Of a stretch of 64,000 bases of DNA, positions 25,981 to 36,400 are shown one piece after another; positions within the stretch are counted from its first letter, which is position 1; each line of letters starts with the position of its first letter. Location of the stretch: NCBI GenBank assembly GCA_016787895.1, contig JAEUTN010000020.1, positions 248,001 through 312,000 on the forward strand, given 5' to 3'. A program made the position numbers and the translations under genes. The DNA is from Bacteroidia bacterium. GTDB taxonomy: Bacteria; Bacteroidota; Bacteroidia; B-17B0; Aurantibacillaceae. The notes under the pieces are model-generated. The model did no database searches. It was given only the letters and a program-made list of their open reading frames with translations, and was not told the DNA's origin.

Positions 25981-27420
25981 TTAATTTGAAATGCTGATTT
26001 TTTTCTCAAGCTCTTCGATATAAGCTTTAAAGCGTTTATCGGTGTCCATGAGGTTGTTTACGGTGCGGCAGGCGTGCAACACGGTGGCGTGGTCCTTTCC
26101 GCCGCAATGCATACCAATGGTAGCAAGGGAAGATTTGGTCATGCTTTTTGCAAAATACATGGCAATCTGACGGGCCTGTACCACCTCGCGTTTGCGGGTT
26201 TTTGATTTCATGGTATCAATGGCCAGGTCAAAATAATCGCACACCACTTTTTGGATGTAATCGATGGACACCTCACGGGCTGTGCTTTTCACAAACTTAT
26301 CGATCATGGTTTTGGCCAGCTCGAGGGTGATGGTTTTTTTGTTCAGGCTGGATTGAGCCAAAAGCGAAATCAGGGCGCCTTCGAGTTCTCTCACATTGGA
26401 AGTAATGCTATAGGCCAGGTATTCGTTTACTTCTTTCGGTAACTGTATGCCTTCGTTGTACACTTTTTTATCGAGTATGGCGATACGGGTTTCCAATCCC
26501 GGAGATTGCAGATCGGCGCTCAGGCCCCATTTGAAGCGGGAGAGCAAACGCTGCTCGATACCCTGAATATCAACGGGAGCACGGTCGGCCGTTAAAATAA
26601 TTTGTTTGCCCAATTGGTGCAGGTGATTAAAGATGTGGAAAAACACATCCTGGGTTTTTTCCTTACCGGCAAAATATTGCACGTCGTCAATGATCAGAAC
26701 ATCGATCATTTGGTAGAAGTGCACAAAATCGTTTTGGTTGTTGTTTTTAATGGATTCGATGAACTGGGTGATGAACTTCTCCGATTGCACATACAACACG
26801 GTTTTGTTCGGGTAGTTCTTTTTTACCTCAATACCGATGGCCTGTGCAAGGTGGGTTTTGCCCAATCCAACACCACCATATATTAATAAAGGGTTAAAAG
26901 CGTTTCCTCCCGGTTTTTGAGATACGGCGTATCCGGCGCTGCGGGCCAAACGGTTGCAATCGCCTTCTACAAAATTATCGAAACTGTAATTGGGGTTTAG
27001 CTGAGACTCCACCTGTACTTTTTTAAGACCCGGAATAACGAAGGGATTCTTAATGGTGTTGGTGCTCATGTCTATCGGCATAGAAACCGATGGGTTTTTA
27101 AGATTGGTGTTGATGTTCGGTAACTTAAAGGTAATTGGAGTCTCCGTTTTGCCGGAGGCATTGTCCATAATAATGTTGTATTCCAAACGGCCTTCAGCCC
27201 CCAGTTCTTTTTTAATGACTTTTTTAATCAATGAAATGTAATGTTCTTCAATCCATTCATAGAAAAACTGCGATGGCACCTGAATCGTTAAAATCGAATT
27301 GCTGATTTTGATAGGTTTGATGGGTTCAAACCAGGTTTTAAAATTTTGCGGACTCACATTGTCCTTTATGATTTCGAGACATCCATTCCAAACTTGTTCG
27401 GCAGTTTTTTCTTTCATCAT
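25981..27420 (-). CDS. dnaA: chromosomal replication initiator DnaA
   Basis: AAA+ initiator that binds DnaA boxes and melts the origin. N-terminal domain I (VWNGCLEIIKDNVSPQNFKT) is followed by a flexible domain II of about 60 residues. Domain III has Walker A (GGVGLGKTHLAQAIG, near residue 180) and Walker B (VLIIDDVQYF). Domain IV has the DnaA signature GGKDHATVLHACRTVNNL. The 479-aa length is typical. The start is ATG at 27420 (the adjacent Met at 27417 is equally possible). A good promoter lies 50 bp upstream and a terminator follows the stop. Confidence 0.97.
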   Translation of the reverse strand: MMKEKTAEQVWNGCLEIIKDNVSPQNFKTWFEPIKPIKISNSILTIQVPSQFFYEWIEEHYISLIKKVIKKELGAEGRLEYNIIMDNASGKTETPITFKLPNINTNLKNPSVSMPIDMSTNTIKNPFVIPGLKKVQVESQLNPNYSFDNFVEGDCNRLARSAGYAVSQKPGGNAFNPLLIYGGVGLGKTHLAQAIGIEVKKNYPNKTVLYVQSEKFITQFIESIKNNNQNDFVHFYQMIDVLIIDDVQYFAGKEKTQDVFFHIFNHLHQLGKQIILTADRAPVDIQGIEQRLLSRFKWGLSADLQSPGLETRIAILDKKVYNEGIQLPKEVNEYLAYSITSNVRELEGALISLLAQSSLNKKTITLELAKTMIDKFVKSTAREVSIDYIQKVVCDYFDLAIDTMKSKTRKREVVQARQIAMYFAKSMTKSSLATIGMHCGGKDHATVLHACRTVNNLMDTDKRFKAYIEELEKKISISN

Positions 27421-27470
27421 TGTGTTGTTATGAAAATATGTAGAGGTAATTATTAACGTGAACGTGTTTG

Positions 27471-27500
27471 TAAATATACTGTGATAATTCGTGTTTGCAA
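27471..27500 (-). promoter_or_regulatory. dnaA promoter candidate
   Basis: On the minus strand: TTG (complement of 27498-27500), a 19-bp spacer, and TATATTTA (complement of 27471-27478), one base from TAnnTTTG. It lies about 50 bp before the dnaA start codon. Confidence 0.5.
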
Positions 27501-27909
27501 GTGAGGGGGGCTAAAAAAAAAATTAAAAATATTTTTTGCTACCGCTTGTATTTTCAGATTATTTTTTTAACCAGATTTTTATGGCTCAGGTTCTTTGGTG
27601 GGTAAGATTATTTTGTTATGACTGTTTGCAAGAATATCGGTTGCTTTGGTGTTGCCACAACATCGTTCTTTTTAGCTTCTACGGGGCTTTTGCGCTAAGG
27701 TTACCAATTTAACAAGGTTTGAGGGCATTGGGCTTTTGCCGCTAGGTGCTGGTTTTCAAGTGCCAGGCCAAATCTTTAGATGAGTGCAAGAAAAAAAGTG
27801 GAAAAAATCGAAAACGCAAAAGGGAAATTTTAGCTGAGGCCAAGTGGCAAAAAAGCGATAAATGAATCAAGAAGTGGAAAAGCGGAAAAATTGTTTTTAG
27901 CTTTAGATC
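27501..27909. other. AT-rich gap upstream of dnaA; possible origin region
   Basis: 409 bp with no credible gene. It begins with an AT-rich stretch (A10 and TTTTTT runs near 27515-27570). Toward the thioesterase gene it carries three same-oriented AGTGGNAAA motifs (27797-27805, 27843-27851, 27873-27881), each one or two mismatches from the DnaA-box complement TGTGGAAAA. No perfect box is present, so an origin is only a weak possibility. Confidence 0.25.
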
Positions 27910-28323
27910 ATGATTCAATCCAATACAAAAATCAGGGTGCGTTATGGCGAAACTGATCAAATGGGATACGTTTATTACGGTGTGTATGCGCAGTATTACG
28001 AGGTAGGCAGGGTGGAAACCATGCGTTTGCTGGGTTTCAGCTACAAGGAGGTGGAAGAAAGGGGAATCCTGCTGCCGGTGGTGGAGTTCTTTATTCAGTA
28101 TAAAAAACCGGCTTATTACGACGACGAAATCACCATTGAAACCACCTTAAGGGAAATTCCACAGGGTGTCAGGATTCCCTTCGAATACAGGTGTTTTAAC
28201 TCCAGGGGCGAATTGCTGAATACGGGTAAGGTGACCCTGGTTTGTAAGGACAAAACCACCGGTAAACTCTGTCCTTTGCCCGATTGGTTCAGAGACGCTT
28301 TTAAGCCTTTTTTCAAGCCCTAA
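27910..28323 (+). CDS. acyl-CoA thioesterase, 4HBT (hotdog) family
   Basis: 137-aa hotdog-fold thioesterase of the YbgC/FadM type, which releases CoA from acyl-CoA. The family motif GETDQMGYVYYGVYAQYYEVGR spans about residues 13-34 (catalytic Asp within GETDQMG). FFIQYKKPAYYDDEI is the central strand pair, and the protein is otherwise compact. No Shine-Dalgarno. It precedes the sugar-nucleotide genes by 41 bp and may share their transcript, but there is no functional link to them. Confidence 0.9.
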   Translation: MIQSNTKIRVRYGETDQMGYVYYGVYAQYYEVGRVETMRLLGFSYKEVEERGILLPVVEFFIQYKKPAYYDDEITIETTLREIPQGVRIPFEYRCFNSRGELLNTGKVTLVCKDKTTGKLCPLPDWFRDAFKPFFKP

Positions 28324-28364
28324 ACTCGCGAATTATCAGTACATTCGCAGTCGTTTCAAAACAC

Positions 28365-29504
28365 ATGATTTCAACCCGTAAAATACCCATGGTCGACCTG
28401 CGTGGCCAATACGAAAAAATTAAAACCGAAGTCGACCAAAACATACAGGAGGTGCTCAACACCACTGCCTTTATCAATGGTCCTGCCGTAAAGGAGTTTC
28501 AGGCTCAGCTTGAAATATACCTGAAAGTAAAACACGTGATTCCCTGCGCCAATGGCACCGATGCCCTGCAAATCGCCATGATGGCGCTGGATCTCAAGCC
28601 CGGCGATGAAGTGATTACCGCCGATTTTACCTATGTGGCCACTGCCGAAGTCATTGGGCTTTTGGGCCTCACACCGGTTTTGGTAGATGTAAAACCCGAC
28701 ACCTTTGAAATTGATACCGATGCCATTGAACGCCATATTGGTCCTAAAACCAAAGCCATTGTTCCGGTGCACTTGTTCGGACAATGCGCCAACATGGAAA
28801 AAATAATGGCCATTGCCAAAAAGCATAATTTATATGTGATAGAAGATACGGCGCAAGCCATTGGTGCAGATTATACATTTTCGAACGGAAGCACTCAAAA
28901 GGCAGGAACCATAGGCCATGTGGGCTGTACCTCCTTTTTTCCAAGTAAAAATCTGGGTTGTTTTGGAGACGGGGGCGCCATGTATACCAACGATGATGAA
29001 CTGGCTAAAAAATTGCGCATGATCGCACATCACGGTCAGAGCGTGCAGTATAAACACGATGTGCTGGGTATTAATTCCCGTTTGGACACCATTCAGGCCG
29101 CAGTACTGAAAGTAAAATTAAAACACCTCAACGAATACGCGGCTGCCCGAAACAAGGTGGCTGCGCATTACGACAGGGCTTTTAAAAACCATGCCAAGCT
29201 GGAGATTCCCGTGCGTTCCAAACAATCCACTCACGTGTTTCATCAATACACTTTAAAGCTGAAAGGCGTGAACCGTGAATTTTTAAGAGAGCAATTGGCG
29301 GAGCGGGGTATCGCTTCCATGGTGTATTATCCCATTCCTTTACACCTTCAAAAAGCCTTTGCCACCGATCGTTACAAACCCGGGGATTTTCCGGTAACGG
29401 AACAACTTTGTGCCACGGTGCTTTCATTGCCCATGCACACCGAGATGGATGAGGACACCATGAATTACATCACCACAAATGTTCTTGAGATTTTAAACAA
29501 GTAG
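28365..29504 (+). CDS. DegT/DnrJ/EryC1 family sugar aminotransferase
   Basis: PLP-dependent transaminase acting on a keto-sugar nucleotide for surface polysaccharide or glycan synthesis. It opens IPMVDLRGQYEKIK, typical of the WbpE/WlbE group. ANGTDALQIAMMALDL binds the cofactor phosphate, HLFGQCANM and EDTAQAIGA follow, and the catalytic Lys is in SFFPSKNLGCFGDGG. The 379-aa length fits. It is followed 18 bp later by UDP-glucose dehydrogenase, so an operon is likely. Confidence 0.92.
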   Translation: MISTRKIPMVDLRGQYEKIKTEVDQNIQEVLNTTAFINGPAVKEFQAQLEIYLKVKHVIPCANGTDALQIAMMALDLKPGDEVITADFTYVATAEVIGLLGLTPVLVDVKPDTFEIDTDAIERHIGPKTKAIVPVHLFGQCANMEKIMAIAKKHNLYVIEDTAQAIGADYTFSNGSTQKAGTIGHVGCTSFFPSKNLGCFGDGGAMYTNDDELAKKLRMIAHHGQSVQYKHDVLGINSRLDTIQAAVLKVKLKHLNEYAAARNKVAAHYDRAFKNHAKLEIPVRSKQSTHVFHQYTLKLKGVNREFLREQLAERGIASMVYYPIPLHLQKAFATDRYKPGDFPVTEQLCATVLSLPMHTEMDEDTMNYITTNVLEILNK

Positions 29505-29522
29505 AAATTAGTTTACCGTAAT

Positions 29523-30845
29523 ATGAAAATTGCAGTCATTGGTACAGGATACGTGGGTTTGGTCACCGGCACGTGTTTCGCGGAAGTAGGGGTGGATGTG
29601 ACCTGTGTGGACATCGATTCTAAAAAAATTGAGAACCTGAAAAAAGGGGTGCTTCCTATTTACGAACCGGGTCTGGAAGAAATGGTGCACCGTAATTTTC
29701 AAAAACAACGCCTGCATTTTTCAACCTCTTTGCAGGAGAGTATTCAGGGGGCCGAAGTGGTGTTTATTGCTGTAGGCACTCCTCCGGATGAAGACGGCTC
29801 GGCCGATTTGAAATACGTATTGGCGGTGGCTTCTGATATTGGCAAACACATGCAAAAACCTTTGGTGGTGGTCACCAAATCAACCGTACCGGTGACGACT
29901 GCCGAAAAAGTTAGAAATGCCGTGCAAAAAGAACTGGATGCCCGCGGACAAAAAATTGATTTTTACGTAGCCTCCAATCCTGAGTTTTTAAAAGAAGGCG
30001 CCGCTATAGAAGATTTTATGAAACCTGACCGCATTGTGGTGGGTACCGATAGAGCAGAAGCAGAGGAGATCATGAAAAAACTCTACAAGCCTTTTTTGCT
30101 GAACGGGCACCCCATTATTTTTATGGACATCCCGAGTGCGGAGATGACCAAATACGCCGCCAATGCTATGCTGGCCACCAAAATCAGCTTTATGAACGAC
30201 ATTGCTAACCTGTGTGAGATTATGGGCGCTGATGTAAACATGGTGCGCAAAGGCATAGGCAGCGACGGGCGCATAGGCCCCAAATTTATTTATCCCGGTG
30301 TGGGTTATGGCGGAAGCTGTTTCCCTAAGGACGTAAAAGCCCTTGTAAAAACGGCAAAGGAAAACAAATACAACATGCGCATTTTAAATGCGGTGGAAGA
30401 GGTGAACGAAGCTCAGAAAGAAGTGTTGTTCAACAAAGTGTTGAATCATTTTAAGGGCGATTTAAAGGGAAAAAAATTCGCGCTTTGGGGTTTGTCGTTT
30501 AAACCTAAAACCGACGACATGCGTGAGGCTCCAAGTTTGGTGATCATCGAAAAATTACTGAAAGCAGGCGCCTCTGTAGTGGCCTACGACCCTGTGGCCA
30601 TGCACGAAGCAGAACGTATGCTGGGAAAAACCATTTCGTATTCTACCGAGATGTACGATTGTTTAAAAGGCAGCGATGCTTTATTAATTGTAACAGAGTG
30701 GCCGGAATTCCGTTCCCCTGATTTTGAACTGATTTCTAAAACCCTGAACAATAAAGTGCTATTCGACGGAAGAAATATTTTTGATGCCGGGGACATGAAA
30801 AAACTCGGATTTGATTATTACTGTATAGGGGTTAAAACGAATTAG
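29523..30845 (+). CDS. UDP-glucose 6-dehydrogenase
   Basis: NAD-dependent double oxidation of UDP-glucose to UDP-glucuronate. The N-terminal Rossmann motif is GTGYVGLVTGTCFAEVG (about residues 7-23), followed by YEPGLEEMV. The active-site Cys is in GYGGSCFPKDVKALV (about residue 265). The C-terminal NAD/UDP domain has ALWGLSFKPKTDDMREAPS and FDGRNIFD. The 440-aa length is typical. Its product is the substrate of the downstream UDP-xylose synthase, supporting a linked pathway. Confidence 0.95.
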   Translation: MKIAVIGTGYVGLVTGTCFAEVGVDVTCVDIDSKKIENLKKGVLPIYEPGLEEMVHRNFQKQRLHFSTSLQESIQGAEVVFIAVGTPPDEDGSADLKYVLAVASDIGKHMQKPLVVVTKSTVPVTTAEKVRNAVQKELDARGQKIDFYVASNPEFLKEGAAIEDFMKPDRIVVGTDRAEAEEIMKKLYKPFLLNGHPIIFMDIPSAEMTKYAANAMLATKISFMNDIANLCEIMGADVNMVRKGIGSDGRIGPKFIYPGVGYGGSCFPKDVKALVKTAKENKYNMRILNAVEEVNEAQKEVLFNKVLNHFKGDLKGKKFALWGLSFKPKTDDMREAPSLVIIEKLLKAGASVVAYDPVAMHEAERMLGKTISYSTEMYDCLKGSDALLIVTEWPEFRSPDFELISKTLNNKVLFDGRNIFDAGDMKKLGFDYYCIGVKTN

Positions 30846-30875
30846 ATTGAAACACTTGTAATTTTATGTTTCAAT
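30846..30875 (+). repeat. inverted repeat after the UDP-glucose dehydrogenase stop
   Basis: A perfect 9-bp inverted repeat, ATTGAAACA (30846-30854) and TGTTTCAAT (30867-30875), is separated by 12 bp and overlaps the stop codon region. A second hairpin, TTGAGGTT (30899-30906) with AACCTCAA (30916-30923), follows. Neither has a T tract, so they look more like intercistronic RNA-stability hairpins than a terminator. Confidence 0.5.
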
Positions 30876-30956
30876 TAACCAAGTCGGAATTTCATAATTT
30901 GAGGTTACAATTTGAAACCTCAAGTTGGGGTTGAAGCACAGCAAAAAAGAAATAAC

Positions 30957-31934
30957 ATGAAAGGAAAACGCGTTTTAATTACCGGAGCAGCCGGATTTTT
31001 AGGCTCACATTTATGCGATCGTTTTATTAGAGAAGGGTTCAGGGTAGTGGCCATGGACAACCTGATTACCGGTGACCTCAAAAACATTGAGCATTTGTTT
31101 AAACTCGAACAATTCGAATTTTATCATCACGATGTCTCCAAGTTTATTTATGTATCCGGAGATATCGATTACATTTTGCATTTCGCTTCACCCGCGAGTC
31201 CGATCGATTATTTAAAGATTCCCATTCAAACCTTAAAAGTATCCTCTTTGGGAACCCACAATGTGTTGGGTTTTGCAAAAGTGAAAAAGGCCAGAGTGTT
31301 GGTGGCTTCTACCTCCGAGGTGTATGGCGATCCGCACGTGCACCCTCAAACCGAGGACTACTGGGGCAATGTAAACCCGGTGGGCCCACGCGGCTGTTAC
31401 GATGAGGCCAAACGGTTCATGGAAGCCATTACCATGGCCTATAACAGCGCACATGGTTTGGAAACACGCATCGTTCGAATTTTTAATACCTATGGTCCGC
31501 GCATGCGCCTGAACGACGGGCGGGTGTTGCCGGCCTTTATTGGTCAGGCTTTGAGGGGGGAGGACCTCACCATGTTTGGTGATGGTTCACAAACCCGTAG
31601 TTTTTGTTATGTCGACGATTTGGTGGAAGGCATATACCGCTTGCTGATGAGCGATTACCATTTACCGGTAAACATTGGGAACCCAGATGAGATTACTATT
31701 AAGGAATTTGGAGAAGAGATTTTAAAACTCACGGGGGCCAATCAAAAACTGATTTCCCTGCCTTTGCCAAAGGACGATCCAAAACAACGCCGTCCGGACA
31801 TTACGCTGGCAAAGAAAATTCTCAACTGGGAACCCAAGGTGAACAGGGCAGAGGGTTTAAAAATCACTTATGCCTATTTCAAATCCCTGAACAAGGAAGA
31901 GCTCAACAAAGTGGAGCATCGTAGCTTCAACTAA
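30957..31934 (+). CDS. UDP-glucuronate decarboxylase (UDP-xylose synthase)
   Basis: Extended SDR that oxidatively decarboxylates UDP-glucuronate to UDP-xylose. It has [15 protein letters not shown] (residues 8-22), [24 protein letters not shown], the catalytic YDEAKR and [10 protein letters not shown], all diagnostic of the UXS group. About 325 aa from ATG 30957. A longer frame to 30912 exists, but it begins in the hairpin region and lacks homology character. The minus-strand small membrane protein gene overlaps its stop by a few bases. Confidence 0.94.
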   Translation: MKGKRVLITGAAGFLGSHLCDRFIREGFRVVAMDNLITGDLKNIEHLFKLEQFEFYHHDVSKFIYVSGDIDYILHFASPASPIDYLKIPIQTLKVSSLGTHNVLGFAKVKKARVLVASTSEVYGDPHVHPQTEDYWGNVNPVGPRGCYDEAKRFMEAITMAYNSAHGLETRIVRIFNTYGPRMRLNDGRVLPAFIGQALRGEDLTMFGDGSQTRSFCYVDDLVEGIYRLLMSDYHLPVNIGNPDEITIKEFGEEILKLTGANQKLISLPLPKDDPKQRRPDITLAKKILNWEPKVNRAEGLKITYAYFKSLNKEELNKVEHRSFN

Positions 31935-32095
31935 TCCTTAGGATTATTTTTACTCATGTAGTAGCGCAGTACCAAACCGGTAATGGCGATGATGATGAAT
32001 ATGCTGCCAATGATGGGCTTTTCGGCAAAGAACATCAGTACGCCGGCCATGATCATCAGCAGGGTTGACAAGTAACCTAACCAGGTGTTTTTCAT
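31931..32095 (-). CDS. small hydrophobic membrane protein, 54 aa
   Basis: A 54-codon frame starting ATG 32095 and ending TAG at 31931-31933. It encodes [20 protein letters not shown], then [20 protein letters not shown], and a basic tail ([11 protein letters not shown]). Two hydrophobic segments separated by a short turn form a plausible helical hairpin. The stop codon overlaps that of the UDP-xylose synthase gene. It is too short for standard gene-length cutoffs, but the regular membrane pattern supports it. Confidence 0.6.
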   Translation of the reverse strand: MKNTWLGYLSTLLMIMAGVLMFFAEKPIIGSIFIIIAITGLVLRYYMSKNNPKD

Positions 32096-32334
32096 GGTTT
32101 AAATGTACGGTATTTCTGGATTTTAAGATTTCTAATTTCTGATTGGGAATTTGTAGATGTTAAGATATTCTAATGTATGACAATTAACAACCAACAATAA
32201 ACACGATTAACGTCTTGGACCGAATTGCAAGCCCATTAACCGCATTTTGACTAAAAAAGATTAATCGGCCTTTAATCTCTGTTTACATCAAAGTTATTAG
32301 ACAGTGAAGAAGAACTGATGCAATCAATTACGCA
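32096..32334. other. AT-rich gap with no gene seen
   Basis: About 240 bp, AT-rich. No credible open frame, hairpin with T tract or repeat was found in it. Confidence 0.5.
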
Positions 32335-32943
32335 TTAGTAACCATACTTTTTTTTCATCTCCTCCAAATACTTTTCATACTTAGCACCTCTTATAATATA
32401 ATCTAAGTCAATTACTTTATCTTCGGGAGGAGCGAGGTCAGAATGCCTGTACCACTTTTTAACAATATTCAATCCATCAACAGATACACTCAATGATTGC
32501 CCATATCCGGTGGGCAACCCTGAAGCTTCTTCAACTTTTGCGACATTTTGTTTTATGAAAATTAGAGCTTCAGCATCAATAAAGTTGAAATCAAGTGCTT
32601 TTAAATCATTTATTCGTATGGTTGAATCAAATTTGATTAAACATAATTTATCATTATGAACTAAATAATGAGTAGGATTAAAAACGTAAAATGGATCGTA
32701 AACATTGTAACCAATGACATAACTTAGCTTCTCCTGAATGGAATCCAACTTTTTAATTCTGACTTGGAGAATAAATTGGCTAAGTCTGTTGGCATGTTTT
32801 ATGCTATCTGAAAAAAGTACAAGTTCTTCTAATATGGCTTCCTTATAACCGTTTTTGAGAAAGATTGACTTAGAAATGCTATCACTTTTAGCGCCAATGT
32901 TAATTGTGGCAAAAAAATAAAAAGTCAACAATAGTATTTTCAT
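32335..32943 (-). CDS. exported hypothetical protein, 202 aa
   Basis: Signal peptide at residues 1-18 (MKILLLTFYFFATINIGA). The rest is alpha/beta-like with repeated Lys/Ile/Leu-rich segments and ends with LEEMKKKYGY. It contains SYVIGYNVYDPFYVFNPTHY and DLNIVKKWYRHS-like stretches. No family recognised. The gene is clearly AT-richer than its neighbours and stands isolated between a 240-bp and a 517-bp gap, compatible with recent acquisition. Confidence 0.65.
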   Translation of the reverse strand: MKILLLTFYFFATINIGAKSDSISKSIFLKNGYKEAILEELVLFSDSIKHANRLSQFILQVRIKKLDSIQEKLSYVIGYNVYDPFYVFNPTHYLVHNDKLCLIKFDSTIRINDLKALDFNFIDAEALIFIKQNVAKVEEASGLPTGYGQSLSVSVDGLNIVKKWYRHSDLAPPEDKVIDLDYIIRGAKYEKYLEEMKKKYGY

Positions 32944-33182
32944 TTTACCTTTTAATTTTAAACGATTCCCTTAAGGGCATTTTAATTACTCTTTTTTCCA
33001 GCACAACCAATTAATAATTGTGTTCCTGCTTATTTACTCTCAAATACCAGATGTTGCAGTGAATTTATTGAAGTAGTATCAGCCGAATTCATACCTAGTA
33101 AATTTAACACATTCCTCTGAATTTCCGCTTTTTCTGCATCTGTTCTTCAGTTAACCTATTTGAGGATTTAACGGAAGTGATA

Positions 33183-33396
33183 GTGTTGTGATAAAATGAC
33201 GTAAGCCGCAGAGCGCGCAGGAAACTGAGGGCAGGGATATCGGAGATTGCGCCAGGGACTCGAAGGGCTTGGTTCTTTTTGAGGCGCTGTCTCTTTTCCG
33301 CCTCAAAAAAACCGGAGCGCAGCGAAGCCCGGAGAGGCCCGCCCGCCCGCCTGCCGATGGATTAGCATGTGAGTGGCGGGCAGGGGCGCCTATAAA
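33183..33396 (+). repeat. dispersed structured element, copy R2
   Basis: Element ends are seen at 33247 (TTGCGCCAGGGACTCGAAGG) and 33396 (GGGGCGCCTATAAAA). The 33183-33246 stretch is GC-rich flank that may be part of the same copy. The interior holds an 11-bp hairpin, TTTTTGAGGCG (33276-33286) with CGCCTCAAAAA (33299-33309), then GCGCAGCGAAGCCCGG and GCCCGCC repeats. End sequences match R1, R3 and R4. It lies between an AT-rich gap and the secDF terminator. Confidence 0.65.
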
Positions 33397-33405
33397 ATAA
33401 GGCGT

Positions 33406-33438
33406 AAAAAAAACCTCCCACCGTTTGCACAGGGGAGG
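33406..33438 (-). terminator. rho-independent terminator after secDF
   Basis: Stem CCTCCC (33414-33419) pairing with GGGAGG (33433-33438). On the minus strand the hairpin is followed by eight T residues (complement of 33406-33413). It lies about 22 bp after the secDF stop codon. Confidence 0.75.
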
Positions 33439-33460
33439 ATTTAATTTATTTAAAGGATTC

Positions 33461-36400
33461 TTATTTCTTCTTATCGAAGTCCACTACAATTGGCGTGGAG
33501 ATGCAGAGTGAAGAATAAGTACCAATGATACGGCCAATGAGCAAGGCAAATATAAAGCCGCGGATGCTTTCTCCACCGAAGATAAAGATTACCACGAGTA
33601 CGAAGAACACGGTCAATGAGGTTAAAATGGTACGGCTCAAGGTACTGTTCAAAGCGTAATTGATGAGTTTGTTTCTTTCCTCACCGTGAACATCGGTTTT
33701 TCCGCTGTCAGCAAGGCGCTCACGAATCCTGTCGAACACCACCACCGTTTCCGTCATGGTGTAACCCATTACCGTTAAAATGGCTGCAATAAAGTCCTGA
33801 CCAATTTCCAAGGGCAACAAACCGTCGAAAATAGTATAGCAGGACAATACAATGAGCACGTCGTGGAACAAAGCCACCACAGAACCCAAACCATACTGCC
33901 ATTTGCGGAAACGCACCACAATGTAAAGGAACATCATCAGGGCAGAGAACAATACCGCTCCATAAGCACCGTAAACAATGTCGGTGGCAATGGTTGGTCC
34001 TACTTTTTGCTGTTGCACAATGTCGTATTTCAAATTCATGGTGCTCAAACCTTTGTTCAGCAATTCCTCCACTTCAAGGTCGGCATTCGGGTTGTTATCT
34101 GAAACACGATACGTGGTGGTAATTTTAGCCTGGTTGGCGCTTCCAATGGTTTTAACATCCAGGGCGGCATCCACAAACACAACACCCAGGGCTTTTTTAA
34201 TTTCATCGGTTTTGATGTCCTTTTCAAAACGCACCTGATAGGTACGGCCTCCTTTAAAGTCAACTCCAAGGTTCAGACCTCCGTTTTTGAAATAAAACAC
34301 AATACCTAAAATGATGATGATGGTAGAAATGGCATAGTAGATTTTACGTTTACCTACAAAGTCGAACGCGATGTTTTTGAAAGCGTTTCTGGTCATGCTG
34401 TTGTCAAATGGAATTTCCATTTTACGTTCCAGCATCCATTCGAAAATAACACGTGAGATCAAAATGGCTGAGAACAGGGAAGTACAGATACCAATGAATA
34501 AAGTGGTAGCAAATCCTTGTACCGGACCTGAACCAAACACATAAAGAATGATGGCAAGAATAGCGAGGGTAACGTTGGAGTCAATAATGGACGACATGGC
34601 GTGTTTAAAACCTTCCTTAATGGCCTGGCCTGTGCTTTTGCCCAGGGCCAGCTCTTCACGCACACGTTCAAAAATAAGGATGTTCGCGTCAACCGCTAAA
34701 CCGATGGTGAGCACGATACCGGCAATACCCGGCAAGGTAAGCACCGCACCAAGGGAGGTTAAAATACCCATGATAAAAAACATGTTCGCGATCAGGGCCA
34801 CATTGGCTACTAAACCGGACCTGTTGTAATACAGGTACATAAAAATGAGGATCACCAACAAAGCGATGGCAAAACTCATTAAGCCGGAGTCAATGGCTTC
34901 CTGGCCTAAGGAAGGACCAACAATGCTTTCTTCTACAATGTGTGCAGGAGCAGGCAATTTACCGGCGCTAAGAATAGCGGCAAGTGCATCGGCTTCGGCA
35001 TCGGTAAAGTTTCCGGTGATTTGAGATTGACCGCCTTTGATTTCTCCGTTCACACGTGGAGCCGAATACACCATGTTGTCCATCACCACCGCAACACATT
35101 TGCCGGTGTTGGCACGGGTAATGTTGGCCCATTTTTGAGCCGCTTCAGAGTTCATGCTCATGCTGATGATGGGCACACCCCCCTGACGCTGATCGTAATC
35201 TTTACGGGCATCGGTAATGATGTCTCCGCTCAGAGCAGCGCGGCCTTTACTGTCGGTTTGTTTGATGGCATACAATTCATAATAACTTCCAACTACTTTT
35301 CCATCCTGGCGTTGCTCCACTTCTTTGGCGCTCCACATGAACTTTAATTTGGAAGGGAAAATGTTTTTTGAACGGGCAATTTTGAGGTATTCGTTTACTT
35401 TGGCGGTATCAGCCTTGGAAGTGGCTATACCAATGATGGCGCCTTCAGCATACGCTTTTGGGTTGCCTTTTTCATCTAGGGTAATACGTCCTTTCAAAGG
35501 AACAAGCGCAAAAGCATTTTGGAAATACGAATACAAAGGCGCACGTTTTTGGAAACCTTTGATGGCGGTATCCTGAGCGTTTACTGATGGTGTAGCAACT
35601 GCGGCACTGTCGGCTTTTACTTTTGTAGAGTCACCTGCAGCCGTTGAAGCTGTTTTCGCCGCCATCGCGGTAGAGTCTGTACTCAGCGTGTCTTTTTTAG
35701 TTCCATACAGGTGAGCGCTCAACACGGTGTTGGCTTTGTCGAGCAAAGGCGCGATTTCACCGTTTTCATATGTTTCCCAGAATTCAAGGTTAGCGGTACC
35801 CTGTAAGAGTTCACGCACACGGGCCTTGTCTTTTACACCCGGAAGTTCAACCAAAATACGGCCGCTGGCTTCCAGTTTTTGAATGTTGGGCTGGGTTACA
35901 CCAAAACGGTCGATACGGCTGCGGAAAGTTTTCTCGGCATTGCTGATGGCTTCTTTCACGCGCTCATCAATAAAAGCAATCACCTCTTCGTTGCTGCTGT
36001 TGTATGAAATTTTACTTTTGTTCTCAATGGATTGGAACAAAGGAGCCAATTTGCCGTTCGGGCTGATTTGTTTGTAGGTTTTGGCGAACAGGGTTACAAA
36101 ATCGTCGTTGTTTTTAACCCCCAGGTTTTTCTGTGTTTCTTTCAGGGCTTTGTTAAAATCAACGTCGGCACTGTTGTTGCTGAGGTTACGGATGATGTCG
36201 ATCACCGATACTTCCAGCGTTACGTTCATACCACCGCGCAAGTCCAAACCAAGGTTAATCTCGTTCTTTTTGCACTCGTCGTAGGTGTATTCGGCAACAA
36301 AAATGTCGTACACCGTAACTTTTTTCATGGAATCGAGGTAACGATCGGCGATCTGGTTTTTCAGGTCGTCGATGTAGCTCAGTTCCTTAGAAGCATTGCC

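Noticed and set aside
30846..30923. Terminator between UDP-glucose dehydrogenase and UDP-xylose synthase
   Set aside because: Two hairpins are real, but there is no T tract, and the next gene lacks an obvious promoter of its own.
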